From Thalassospira sp. MCCC 1A01148 (GTDB lineage Bacteria; Pseudomonadota; Alphaproteobacteria; Rhodospirillales; Thalassospiraceae): a stretch of 64,000 bases of DNA. Positions 44,516 to 53,333 of the stretch are shown here, one piece after another (within the stretch, counting starts at the first letter, position 1; each line of letters begins with the position of its first letter). The notes under the pieces were generated by a model. That model was not told where the DNA came from. It did not search any database and worked only from the letters and a program-made list of their open reading frames with translations. Made by a program: the position numbers and the translations under genes. The stretch lies in assembly GCF_001613795.1 (NCBI RefSeq), contig NZ_LPVZ01000013.1:1-64000 (forward strand), read 5' to 3'.

Positions 44516-45766
44516 ATGACAAAAAATCCAAGCCCCACACATACGCCGCACGGGATCGGAACGTTTCTGATCGTTCTGATGCCGATCATGCTGGCTTTTT
44601 CACTTAGTCAGTTTTTCCGTTCTGCCCAGGCCTTGTTGGCCGGGCCGTTGCGCGAGGAACTTGCCGTGACGCCCGAACAGCTTGGTCTGATTTCGGGCAG
44701 TTTCCATTTCGCCTTTGCCCTGATGCAGATCCCGGTCGGGGTGTTGCTGGACCGGTATGGGCCGCGGCTCACCAACGGTTTCCTGACGGTTATTAGCGTG
44801 ATCGGCGTGTTTGTCTTTGCCAATGCACAAAGTGTGCTGGGTCTGATGACCGGGCAGGCGGTGATTGGTATTGGCTGTTCGGCGGCTTTCATGTCTGCGC
44901 TTGTTCTGGCGGCGCGCTGGACCGCGCCAGAAAAATTTGCCGCGGCATCCGGGCTGATTGTGTCCTTCAGTCTGATGGGGGTTCTGGCATCGGCCACCCC
45001 GCTTGCAACACTGGTGGAGGCCTATGGCTGGCGGACAGTTTATTATGGCCTTGCCGGTATTGCGCTGATTGCGGTCGTGCTTGATTTCATTCTGGTGCGC
45101 GACAACCCGCCGGGCCATGCTGCCCATGCTCAGCGCGGCGAGAGCGTCATGGACGTCTTGCGTGGCATGATGTCGGTCTGGTCGAACCGGCAGGTCTGGT
45201 TGCTTTCAGGCGTCGCGTTTTTCAGCTATCCGACAATTTTGACCGTGCGCGGGCTTTGGGGCGGGCCGTATTTGCATGATGTATTTGATCTTGGCGCGGT
45301 CGAGGTCGGTAATATCCTGCTGGTGATGACAATCGGTATGATCATTGGTCCGCCAACCTATGGGCAATTGTCGCGCATGATGCCCGAAAATACCCGTGGC
45401 CTGATCACCTTTGCTGTTCTGGTTGGGGCGGTTGCCTGCTTGTTGCAGGCCTTTGTCGGGCCGCTGGGAACGGGTGTTGCCATGGTGTTGATGTTGCTGC
45501 ACGGGTTCCTGGGCAGCAGTGCGACGCTTAACTACGCCGCATCGCGCAAGGCTGTGGCCGAACATCAGATTGGCCGTGCACTGACCACGATCAATCTTGC
45601 GACCTTTGGCGGGCTTTTCGTTTTGCAGGGGATCGCCGGATTGATTGTCGGCCACTATGAGGCCGACCCGGATACCGGATACAAGGCGATGTTCGTGTTC
45701 CTTGGTTGCGGCCTTGCATTGGCGGGCGGTTGTTTCTGGTTCGGAACGCGGCGCCGGTCGCAATAA
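44516..45766 (+). CDS. Major facilitator superfamily transporter
   Basis: A 416-aa membrane transporter with 12 predicted helices. The MFS loop 2-3 motif reads GVLLDRYGPRLTNG. The N-terminus FSLSQFFRSAQALLAGPLREELAVTPEQLG is seen in small organic-anion and drug MFS proteins. Substrate is unknown and no regulator or enzyme is adjacent. I chose the ATG at 44516; the open frame upstream from 44447 is unlikely. Confidence 0.88.
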   Translation: MTKNPSPTHTPHGIGTFLIVLMPIMLAFSLSQFFRSAQALLAGPLREELAVTPEQLGLISGSFHFAFALMQIPVGVLLDRYGPRLTNGFLTVISVIGVFVFANAQSVLGLMTGQAVIGIGCSAAFMSALVLAARWTAPEKFAAASGLIVSFSLMGVLASATPLATLVEAYGWRTVYYGLAGIALIAVVLDFILVRDNPPGHAAHAQRGESVMDVLRGMMSVWSNRQVWLLSGVAFFSYPTILTVRGLWGGPYLHDVFDLGAVEVGNILLVMTIGMIIGPPTYGQLSRMMPENTRGLITFAVLVGAVACLLQAFVGPLGTGVAMVLMLLHGFLGSSATLNYAASRKAVAEHQIGRALTTINLATFGGLFVLQGIAGLIVGHYEADPDTGYKAMFVFLGCGLALAGGCFWFGTRRRSQ

Positions 45767-45946
45767 AGAAATGTAATCGGCCCTTGTCGGAGGGTGGGTG
45801 AAGCCTCATCTGTCCGTCCAGGGCCGGAAGGAAAGCGAATAAACCGTCTGGTTAAACAAGGTGGCAGGGTTTTTCAGTATTTGGTCGGGAATGGCATCAT
45901 TTCCGGCAGGGGATTAAAAAAAACGTCACAGGGGCGAAAAAGCCGC

Positions 45947-45975
45947 TTGACCTGACCCCACCCAATCGCTAAAAA
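45947..45975 (+). promoter_or_regulatory. Promoter of the tRNA-Glu cluster
   Basis: TTGACC (45947-45952) and TAAAAA (45970-45975) are spaced by 17 nt, followed by the GC-rich discriminator CCGGCC and the first tRNA 21 nt later. The architecture matches that before tRNA-Asp. The preceding 180 nt (45767-45946) hold no gene. Confidence 0.7.
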
Positions 45976-45996
45976 CCGGCCTCGTTAACGCGCTGC

Positions 45997-46072
45997 GTCC
46001 CCTTCGTCTAGAGGCCTAGGACACCGCCCTTTCACGGCGGCAACAGGGGTTCGAATCCCCTAGGGGACGCCA
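45997..46072 (+). tRNA. tRNA-Glu (anticodon TTC), copy 1
   Basis: A 76-nt cloverleaf. Acceptor stem GTCCCCT/AGGGGAC, anticodon stem CCGCC/GGCGG around CTTTCAC (anticodon TTC), T loop TTCGAAT, encoded CCA. First of three identical tandem copies. Confidence 0.97.
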
Positions 46073-46109
46073 CTCGTTAACATAGACTGACTTCGATTGG
46101 TGCGTATGT

Positions 46110-46185
46110 GTCCCCTTCGTCTAGAGGCCTAGGACACCGCCCTTTCACGGCGGCAACAGGGGTTCGAATCCCCTAGGGGACGCCA
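46110..46185 (+). tRNA. tRNA-Glu (anticodon TTC), copy 2
   Basis: Identical to copy 1 over all 76 nt. It is separated from copy 1 by a 37-nt spacer that is unlike the next spacer. Confidence 0.97.
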
Positions 46186-46229
46186 CCAACCGAACGTCAC
46201 GACATTCGCGCAAATTCTATTGTGCTTGT

Positions 46230-46305
46230 GTCCCCTTCGTCTAGAGGCCTAGGACACCGCCCTTTCACGGCGGCAACAGGGGTTCGAATCCCCTAGGGGA
46301 CGCCA
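46230..46305 (+). tRNA. tRNA-Glu (anticodon TTC), copy 3
   Basis: Identical to copies 1 and 2. It follows a 44-nt spacer and is followed by a T-rich hairpin. Confidence 0.97.
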
Positions 46306-46344
46306 TATTTTTTCGGAAATAACATTCTGTTATGTTGAAATGCT

Positions 46345-46371
46345 CGTCTGATGGTTCGGCGGGCGTTTTTT
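46345..46371 (+). terminator. Probable terminator of the tRNA-Glu cluster
   Basis: CGTCTG pairs with CGGGCG (two G-T pairs) around a 9-nt loop, then six T. It ends just before the convergent histidine kinase gene. Confidence 0.55.
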
Positions 46372-46374
46372 GAT

Positions 46375-47751
46375 TCAGGCCGCTTTTTCGTCTGGCAAGG
46401 GCGACAGGGTGAAGGTCGCGATCAGTCCGCCTTCGGGATTGTGTTCAAGCCAGATATCCTCGCCATCCTCGCGGCATAGATCCCGGCATAGCGACAGCCC
46501 GACGCCGGAACCGATTTCGCCATTGGTGCCGTCCTTGGAGCCATAGCTGGTCAAGCTGGCTGCAAAGGAAGCGATCATGTCATCGGATGCGCCGACACCG
46601 CGGTCGATAACCTGTAATCTGACTTTGCCATCCGCCTTTTGCGTTGCAATCGTGATCGAGCCATGCGGGTTGGAATACTTGATAGCGTTGACCAGAAGGT
46701 TGCGCAGGATCATTTCCGCATGCGGTGCGATGCCATAGGCGGTGTGTTCACTCACCTCGCTGATCACCCGGACCGACTTGGTTTCAAGAAGCGGGCGTGA
46801 CACCTTGATGGTGTTGTCGACCAGTTCATCAAGGTCGATGGCGCTCCGTTCGGGTTTGCCTTCGTCAAACAGGGTGCGTCCCCAAACCAGAAGATCATCG
46901 AGAAAGCGCATGGTTTCCGAGGTCGAGGAATGCAGTTTGCGGATATTGCCAAGCGCCTGCGCCGGATTGCCCGCCACCAGATCCTGCTGCGCCATCAGTG
47001 ACAGGCCGGCAAGCCCGTGGAACGGTGTTCTTAGGTCATGGGCAAGAACGGTAAACAGGCGGTTCTTGGCGCGTGCCTCTGCACGCAGTGACAGGTTGAG
47101 CGAGATAATGATCATCGCCGTAAACCCGACGGCAGTCAGCAGCAGGAACACAATCACATCAAGAAACGCCAGCATGTGAATGGTTGAGGCCGACATCAGC
47201 TTGGTCATCGCCTGATCATCAACAAGGGCGACGATACCGCGCGCCAGATGGAAAAGGCAGTGCGCGGCAAAGGTGATCGCCATCAGGATCTCCGGCGCGG
47301 TCAATTTCCGGCACCTTGATTGCGCCAGGACAAGGCAGCTTGCCAACGACACGGCCGAGATCGTCACGGAAATGACGACGACCCGCATGGCGAAATTCGG
47401 CACAAACACGCTGAAATAGACAAACAGTGCAGCATAAATCGCAAGCGCGATTCCGACAATCCGATAGCTTGGTTTCTTGTTGGTGTATACCTGAAGCCCG
47501 AACAGATAGAACGCGTGACCCGCCGCGATTAACGTATTGGCGGCCACCACTGATGCCAGGTCGGGGATAAATCCCCGCAATCCCAAAAGAATAAATCCGA
47601 TCGCATTGGCGATGCCACCAACGGCCCAAAGTGTGGTCGCGTTATCCCGGCGAGACACCATCCAAAGCGACGAAAAGGTCAGTGCCTGAATGATGGCTGA
47701 CAATGTCGCAACAAATGCCAGTGTCCGGATATCAAGTTCTACGCCAAACAT
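46375..47751 (-). CDS. Membrane sensor histidine kinase
   Basis: A 458-aa kinase with seven or so N-terminal membrane helices (about 10-220) and no obvious periplasmic domain. The phosphoacceptor is His238 in VLAHDLRTPFHG. The ATPase domain has LLVNAIKYSNPHGS (N box), VIDRGVGASDD and GSGVGLSLCRDL (G boxes). It probably senses a membrane or intramembrane signal. No response regulator is adjacent. The start at 47751 has GGAGA upstream; an ATG at 47763 is in frame. Confidence 0.92.
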   Translation of the reverse strand: MFGVELDIRTLAFVATLSAIIQALTFSSLWMVSRRDNATTLWAVGGIANAIGFILLGLRGFIPDLASVVAANTLIAAGHAFYLFGLQVYTNKKPSYRIVGIALAIYAALFVYFSVFVPNFAMRVVVISVTISAVSLASCLVLAQSRCRKLTAPEILMAITFAAHCLFHLARGIVALVDDQAMTKLMSASTIHMLAFLDVIVFLLLTAVGFTAMIIISLNLSLRAEARAKNRLFTVLAHDLRTPFHGLAGLSLMAQQDLVAGNPAQALGNIRKLHSSTSETMRFLDDLLVWGRTLFDEGKPERSAIDLDELVDNTIKVSRPLLETKSVRVISEVSEHTAYGIAPHAEMILRNLLVNAIKYSNPHGSITIATQKADGKVRLQVIDRGVGASDDMIASFAASLTSYGSKDGTNGEIGSGVGLSLCRDLCREDGEDIWLEHNPEGGLIATFTLSPLPDEKAA

Positions 47752-47890
47752 TGGGTCTCCCATTCGACGGTCTTCGGGGCGCGGAGGTGTTCTATAACGC
47801 CGTAACTATACTTTTGGGTTTTTTAGCCGTTCCGGGAGGTAATGCAACGGGAATATTACATTGGAATGATGCATCCCGGTCACAAGGTCC

Positions 47891-49258
47891 CTAGAAAGGA
47901 AAACGCCGTTGTTTTGCTTTGCCTTTGTGCTGGCGATAACGCCGTGTCAGGCTTTCGCGAAGCTGTTCTGCCGTGGGGCGCGGCAGGTCGATGACCTTGC
48001 GTACGGCATCTGACAGAGAAGACTCCATTTCCGCGTCATCATCTGTGCCGGTGGCACCATCCCCGGCAAAAAGATCAACCGGGTCGGCCATATCGGCGGC
48101 ATACAGATCGGCAACGCCGACCCCAAGCAGGCGATAGCGCGTGCCATCAGTTTCCTTTTTAAGCAGGGTCAGCGCAGCATCAAGAATGACCTCTTCGCGC
48201 AAGGTCGGATAGGTCAGGCGCATGTTGCGGGTACGGATTTTGAAATCCGATGATTTGAGCTTGAGCACAACCGTGTGGCCTGCGATTTCCTTGCGCGCGA
48301 GATCGCTTGCAACCCGCGACGTAAGCCGGGTGGCGATTTCGGAAAGCTCGGACAGGCTTGCGATATCTTCGTTAAAGGTGGTTTCCGAAGACAGGCTTTT
48401 GCGTTCCGTACTTTGTTCAACCCGCCGGTTGTCTTCGCCGCGTGAAAAGTAAAAGAACCGCTTGCCGATACTGCCATATCGACCTTGCAGGGCGTGGATA
48501 TCCATTTCCTGCAGCTGGCCGATGGTTGTAATGCCGTCTGTGTGCAGTTTGCGTTCCATAGCAGGCCCCACACCCCACATCATGCGCACTGGCTTGTCGG
48601 CCAGGAAATCAACCGCCTCGCGCCGTCCGATCATGGAAAAGCCGAACGGCTTGTTGAGGTCAGACGAGATCTTGGCGAGGAACTTGTTATAGGAAAGCCC
48701 GATAGAGACCGTAATCCCGACTTCGCGTTTGATCGTTGCCTGAAGGTCGGCCAAACATTCTGCCGCTGACTTGCCGTGGGTTTCAGCGGCGCCGGACAGG
48801 TCCATGAAGGCCTCGTCAATCGACAGCGGCTCGATGTCGGGCGTTAATTCGCGCATCATGTCACGGATACGATAGCCTTCTCGCTGATATTTCTTCATGT
48901 CTGATTTCAGAAACACAGCATCCGGGCAAAGTTCGCGTGCCTTGAAGGCGGGCATGGCGGAACGCACACCATATTTGCGCGCGACATAACAGCAGGTTGC
49001 GACAACACCGCGATGACCGCCACCGATAATCACGGGCTGATCAATCAGTTCCGGTCGATCACGCTTTTCGATCGAGGCATAAAAGGCATCGCAATCAAGG
49101 TGACCGATGGCAAGATCGGGGAGTTCGGGATGGGCAATGGCGCGCTTGCAGGAGCAAACCGGGCAGGGCACGTATGATCCGCCACCGCTTTTGGGAAGCG
49201 GTCGATCAAGATGCAGTCGCCATTTGTGATGGCAGTCCGGGCACAGCGCATACAGCAT
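47891..49258 (-). CDS. dinB: DNA polymerase IV (Y family) with N-terminal zinc ribbon
   Basis: Translesion polymerase of 455 aa. Catalytic acidic residues lie in HLDCDAFYASIE (Asp55 region) and PLSIDEAFMDLSG. The helix-hairpin-helix, little-finger and C-terminal regions follow. Residues 1-48 add a Cys4 zinc-ribbon-like module (Cys6, Cys9, Cys32, Cys35; also Cys37) absent from E. coli DinB. The extreme C-terminus QRRFPF may be a clamp-binding motif. I chose the ATG at 49258; the frame extends 91 codons upstream into sequence overlapping the next gene's end, with no coding character. Confidence 0.92.
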   Translation of the reverse strand: MLYALCPDCHHKWRLHLDRPLPKSGGGSYVPCPVCSCKRAIAHPELPDLAIGHLDCDAFYASIEKRDRPELIDQPVIIGGGHRGVVATCCYVARKYGVRSAMPAFKARELCPDAVFLKSDMKKYQREGYRIRDMMRELTPDIEPLSIDEAFMDLSGAAETHGKSAAECLADLQATIKREVGITVSIGLSYNKFLAKISSDLNKPFGFSMIGRREAVDFLADKPVRMMWGVGPAMERKLHTDGITTIGQLQEMDIHALQGRYGSIGKRFFYFSRGEDNRRVEQSTERKSLSSETTFNEDIASLSELSEIATRLTSRVASDLARKEIAGHTVVLKLKSSDFKIRTRNMRLTYPTLREEVILDAALTLLKKETDGTRYRLLGVGVADLYAADMADPVDLFAGDGATGTDDDAEMESSLSDAVRKVIDLPRPTAEQLRESLTRRYRQHKGKAKQRRFPF

Positions 49259-49368
49259 GCTTATTTGTACTGCTTTTGTTCCGAACTTGCCAAGAGATGA
49301 AATGAAGCTTTGTGATGCGTCATCGCCCCTCCTGACCAATTTGTCAGGAGATGGCGATTGTTTGGAAT

Positions 49369-50655
49369 TTATCTGGGGGCTGGTTTCTTGGCAGCGGGCT
49401 TGACCGGTTTGGCGCCATCGCGTTTGGCACGGCGCTGGCGAGCGATCATGTTGTCGATATAGCGGCCCTGGAACAGGGTAATGCCAAGCGACTGGCCGAA
49501 TTTGATCGCGGTTGGTGAATCGCAGCGGCACAGGATCACGCGTTCGCGGCCAGAATTCTTCACGAGGTTGTCCATCTCGGAGTACTTTTTGCGGATGACG
49601 TTATCGGTCATCTCTTCGCGCCAGGCGACCTTGATGAAGTCTGCTTTCAGGCGTTTGCGATCAACAAAGGACAGGGCCTCGACAGTCAGGTTATCGATCA
49701 GGATACGATAGCCGCGTTGATGGAAGTCATCGCGGACACTGAGATAGGTCTCCAGGTTCGAAAACAGATCAACCTGATTAAGCTCGATAATGACGTTCCC
49801 CGGCCAGTTGCGGCGCACGTTTTCATCAAACTTGTCAAAATCCTTTGACGTCAGGGTTCCAAGGTTGAGGTTGATCGAGAACGAGCTCGCATGCGTCTTG
49901 AAGGTTCGCTTGCACAGGTAATTGAGCATGCGTTTGTCGAGCGTCTCTGTCATGTGCTGGAACAGCCAGCGGTTGGACGCCAGATCGATATTGGGCATCA
50001 GCGCATTGCGCAGATCGGCAATCGAGACAAAGAACTCGTCAAAGACCGGATGCAGTTCCTTGGACCCGCCATGGGCAAAGACACACACCGGTTGTTGCCG
50101 GATATGTTCGGACAGATCAGCGGTGTGGATGGTTTCTTCAAGCTCGGCCAGGTTTTCAGCGGTGATCGGGCCCAGGGTGTTGTTGTCTTTTTCACGCTGG
50201 ACGGCGCTGCGCATGTTCAAGCTTTTCTGAAGCTTTTTGGCGCGATCATCAAGGTGCTGACACAGCAGCAGGAATTCCTGAAACTCGGTGTTCAGGTTGA
50301 ACCACGTGCAGAAACCGGTTTCTTCGCTGTCATCCTGCGACAGCGGATCATCGCGGAACAGATAGCGCAAGGTATCAACAGCCGGTTCGACATCGGCGAT
50401 TGATTTGTCTTTCCAGACAAAGATCAGGTCATTGTTGGTCAGAACAAAAATACGACCGACATAGAGTTTTACATAGCTTTCAAAGGTATTGGTCGCAACG
50501 CGGATATGATAATCGCGGCGGTGGAACGGCTTTAGGCGCGACAGGTGAATATGTACCGCCCGGTGCCCGTATTTTCGGGTCTCCAGTCGTTGCACATAAT
50601 CCAGCAACAGGTATTCCTGAAGGGCCTGCTGGCCATATTGCTGCGGTTCAATCAC
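49369..50655 (-). CDS. Degenerate EAL-domain-like protein
   Basis: A 428-aa cytoplasmic protein. Residues about 255-410 follow an EAL phosphodiesterase outline: SINLNLGTLTSKDF, VIIELNQVDLFSNL, GYRILIDNL, LKADFIKVAW and a terminal GITLFQGRYID. The metal-binding residues of active c-di-GMP phosphodiesterases are mostly missing; the DDFG motif reads IDNL. It is likely a non-catalytic c-di-GMP or protein-binding scaffold. The N-terminal 240 residues are unassigned. The tail is Lys/Pro/Ala rich. Confidence 0.72.
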   Translation of the reverse strand: MIEPQQYGQQALQEYLLLDYVQRLETRKYGHRAVHIHLSRLKPFHRRDYHIRVATNTFESYVKLYVGRIFVLTNNDLIFVWKDKSIADVEPAVDTLRYLFRDDPLSQDDSEETGFCTWFNLNTEFQEFLLLCQHLDDRAKKLQKSLNMRSAVQREKDNNTLGPITAENLAELEETIHTADLSEHIRQQPVCVFAHGGSKELHPVFDEFFVSIADLRNALMPNIDLASNRWLFQHMTETLDKRMLNYLCKRTFKTHASSFSINLNLGTLTSKDFDKFDENVRRNWPGNVIIELNQVDLFSNLETYLSVRDDFHQRGYRILIDNLTVEALSFVDRKRLKADFIKVAWREEMTDNVIRKKYSEMDNLVKNSGRERVILCRCDSPTAIKFGQSLGITLFQGRYIDNMIARQRRAKRDGAKPVKPAAKKPAPR

Positions 50656-50989
50656 GCGAAACCCCTGAAAGAGAGAACGTTTTTTTTGGCTCGTTATTGG
50701 CCGGTTGAATACACCGAAGACCCAAGTCTGATCAAATCATAATGTTCTGAAGGTCTGGTTAATGGTCTGGGTCCAGACTCTAAGACTATTCTATTTATAG
50801 AAACTATACGTATGGCAGTACAAGTGCCGCGTCAAAAGCAGTGTCGAAAATGCTTTAACGAATTGTTGGCAAGCAGGGTGCAAAATCAATGCTGTATGGG
50901 GGAAGTTCATGCTGGGTTTTGCTGGAATATTCTACGGCAATACAGCATGGTTTCTGATAACGGGATTTAAGGAATAGGGGATTGGCGCC
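50656..50989. other. Divergent intergenic region
   Basis: Between the degenerate EAL gene and the SPOR lipoprotein gene. It holds short dyads (GTCTGG-GT-CCAGAC near 50768 and TTCTA-TTTA-TAGAA near 50789) and AT-rich stretches suited to divergent promoters. No ORF is credible. Confidence 0.45.
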
Positions 50990-52378
50990 ATGCAGGTATC
51001 TGCAAAGCGGACCGGGAACTGGCTGAAGATCGGCAAAAGCATTGCTGTGATCGGTATGGTTTCATGGGTGTCGGCCTGTGCGCCGCTGCTGGATCAGGAT
51101 TTCTGGGACGAAGCAACGTCCTTTGCAGATGACAATTATACCGCACTTGGTCTGCAGCAACTGGCAAGTGGTGATTATGCTTCTGCGGAAAAACTGTTTG
51201 ACGAAGCATTGCGCAAGAATCCCCAGGATGGTCACGCAATGCTGTGGCGATCGGTCCTTTATCAAAACACCAACCGTCCGGATCGGGCGCAGGATGGCTA
51301 TGAAACGCTGATTGCGATGAACCCGCCCGGTACGGTCCTGATGTCGTCGGCGACGGGTACACAGCCGCGCCCCTTGCGTGATGCGGCAGAGTTCAATTTG
51401 TCGCGGCTCGAACGTGGTCTTCCAGGGTCGCTTAGCATCAATGATCAAATCATCAGTGGGCCTTCGGGACTTGGCAATGGGGCCGCCGCGGTTGCGGCCG
51501 GGCGTCCTGTAAGCCCGTCTCCGACAATGACCAGCGGCGCGACAAAGCCGATGGATATTCCGGCAGGGGCGGCATTGTCGGCAGGTGACGAAGCGATTGC
51601 CAAGCGGTTTGCCATCTTGCGTAACCTGCAGGCAACCGGACTTGTCACGCCCGAAGAATATTCCGCACGCCGTTCAGCCAACCTTGGTGCGCTGTTGCCG
51701 ATGAGCCAGCCGGCACCATCTGCGTTCTTGAATAATCCGCCGCCCGAAGGTGCGCAGGTCGAACAGCGTCTTAACCAGCTAAACCGTGCGCTTCAGATCG
51801 GGGCAATCACCGTGCAGGAACATGTTGCGGAACGCACCGCCATTCTTGATGCGTTGTTGCCGGCCCAGCCGCGTCAGCGCGCTACACCGCCACCGGCACC
51901 GCAAGGGTTGATGGATGCTGCGCGCCAAATCGCGCGCATTGAAGACCTGCAGCAGATGAAACTGGTCACACCTGATGAATTCAAACGTGAACGTGATGCG
52001 ATTGAGGCCGCCATTGTCGAACCGGCACAGGGTACGGCGATGACGCTTAACTCCGGTGAACCGGTCCGCCGGGTCGCAACCGGGGACAGCCGCCCGGTTC
52101 AGGCCGGCGAGGAAATGTCCAAAGCCGCACCCGCTGCAACCGGTTCGAAATCGGTGCATCTGGCATCTTATCGCAATGAAGCGCAGGCCGAACGTGGCTG
52201 GCAGATTCTGACTGGGCGCTATCGGCAGCTTGCCTCGATGCAGCATGGCGTCACGCGCGCCAATATTCCGGGCAAAGGTACGTATTATCGTCTGATGGCC
52301 ACGGGCCTGAGTGACAGTGCGGCCAACTCGCTTTGTGCGGAGCTGAAACGACGCGGTCAATTCTGCGAAGTTAAGTAG
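50990..52378 (+). CDS. SPOR-domain lipoprotein with TPR and three SHOCT-like repeats
   Basis: A 462-aa lipoprotein (signal VIGMVSWVSAC). A TPR-like pair spans about 45-110. Three related helical repeats follow near 205-240, 262-295 and 318-350, each of the form L-x-x-L-(6-8)-G/K-[LA]-[VI]-T-x-x-E-[YHF], the first two ending in ALLP. The last 75 residues form a SPOR domain (VHLASYRNEAQAERGWQIL), which binds denuded septal peptidoglycan. It is probably an outer-membrane protein acting in cell-wall organisation or division. It is monocistronic. Confidence 0.8.
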   Translation: MQVSAKRTGNWLKIGKSIAVIGMVSWVSACAPLLDQDFWDEATSFADDNYTALGLQQLASGDYASAEKLFDEALRKNPQDGHAMLWRSVLYQNTNRPDRAQDGYETLIAMNPPGTVLMSSATGTQPRPLRDAAEFNLSRLERGLPGSLSINDQIISGPSGLGNGAAAVAAGRPVSPSPTMTSGATKPMDIPAGAALSAGDEAIAKRFAILRNLQATGLVTPEEYSARRSANLGALLPMSQPAPSAFLNNPPPEGAQVEQRLNQLNRALQIGAITVQEHVAERTAILDALLPAQPRQRATPPPAPQGLMDAARQIARIEDLQQMKLVTPDEFKRERDAIEAAIVEPAQGTAMTLNSGEPVRRVATGDSRPVQAGEEMSKAAPAATGSKSVHLASYRNEAQAERGWQILTGRYRQLASMQHGVTRANIPGKGTYYRLMATGLSDSAANSLCAELKRRGQFCEVK

Positions 52379-52409
52379 CAGATCACGTTGTTCGACCCAT
52401 ATTCGAATT

Positions 52410-52456
52410 AATGACAACGCCGGTGGGATCAAAACGTTGCCACCGGCGTTGTCATT
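52410..52456 (+). terminator. Hairpin terminator of the SPOR lipoprotein gene
   Basis: A perfect 17-bp stem (AATGACAACGCCGGTGG and complement) with a 13-nt loop, ending in TT and CC rather than a full T run. Confidence 0.7.
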
Positions 52457-52497
52457 TCCGGAAATCTGAATTTCAACCGACGACCTGAGTATCAGCC

Positions 52498-53223
52498 ATG
52501 ATCTTTGTCTTTAGTGATTTTGGTGTGAATGGGCCATATAGCGGGACAATGCGTTCGGTGGTGATGCGACATGCGCCTGATGTGCCTGTATGCGATCTGA
52601 TGTGCGATGCCCCGGACCGAAACCCAAAGGCGGCAAGTTACCTGCTTGCGGCGCTGTGCCGCGAATTCCAGGAAGGCGACGTGGTTTTGGCCGTTGTTGA
52701 TCCCGGTGTGGGCAGCGCGCGCAACGGGGTTGTTGTCGAAGCGGATGGCGTTTGTTTTGTCGGGCCGGATAACGGGTTGTTTGAGATGGTGATCCGCCGG
52801 GCGAAAAACGTGACGCTCAAGGTGATCGACTGGATGCCCGATGGTGCATCGGCAAGTTTTCATGGGCGCGATATATTCGGCCCTGTGGCATCGTGGCTGG
52901 CAACAAATCAGGAATTTGACGCGCACGGCATTCCGCTTGATCAACGGTTCGGCCCGGCAAAGGAATGGCCAGATGAACTTGCCGAGGTGATCTATGTCGA
53001 TCCTTACGGCAATCTGATGACCGGACTTTTCGCACGATCAAAGGATGAAAAAATCACGATCAATAAACATGTACTGTCGGGTGCCCGGACATTTTCAGAT
53101 GTGCCGTCAGGAACGGCGTTTCATTACGATAACTCGGTCGGGTTATGTGAAGTCGCGGTTAATTGCGGGCGTGCCGATCAGATGATGGGGGCTGCAATCG
53201 GCACCAGGGTCGACGCGAATTGA
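52498..53223 (+). CDS. SAM hydrolase (SAM hydroxide adenosyltransferase family)
   Basis: A 241-aa protein of the DUF62 family. These enzymes split S-adenosylmethionine with water into adenosine and methionine, and are related to fluorinase. The family motifs FSDFG near the N-terminus, AVVDPGVGSARNG, VGPDNGLFEMV and FHGRDIFGPVA are clear. Physiological role is uncertain. The ribosome site is weak. The MBL hydrolase gene follows 110 nt later. Confidence 0.9.
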   Translation: MIFVFSDFGVNGPYSGTMRSVVMRHAPDVPVCDLMCDAPDRNPKAASYLLAALCREFQEGDVVLAVVDPGVGSARNGVVVEADGVCFVGPDNGLFEMVIRRAKNVTLKVIDWMPDGASASFHGRDIFGPVASWLATNQEFDAHGIPLDQRFGPAKEWPDELAEVIYVDPYGNLMTGLFARSKDEKITINKHVLSGARTFSDVPSGTAFHYDNSVGLCEVAVNCGRADQMMGAAIGTRVDAN

Positions 53224-53333
53224 CAGCAACTGATGCAATCAATGATTGGTTTATGGTGGTGTGATGTTATCGTTTCAAAGTGTGAAAACCGGGTATGACG
53301 ATCAACAGGCAATCCTTGGACAGGATTTGGTGA

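Noticed and set aside
45947-45960. CCTGACCCC near the tRNA-Glu promoter as another element terminus
   Set aside because: The match stops after eight bases and falls inside the promoter spacer; no inverted partner is nearby.
45997-46305. Three near-regular repeats resembling a CRISPR array
   Set aside because: The repeat unit is a full 76-nt tRNA-Glu with cloverleaf and CCA; the two spacers are unlike each other and there are no cas genes.
49259-49531. N-terminal extension of dinB by 91 codons
   Set aside because: It overlaps the end of the degenerate EAL gene and has no homology-like composition; the ATG at 49258 opens directly into the zinc ribbon.
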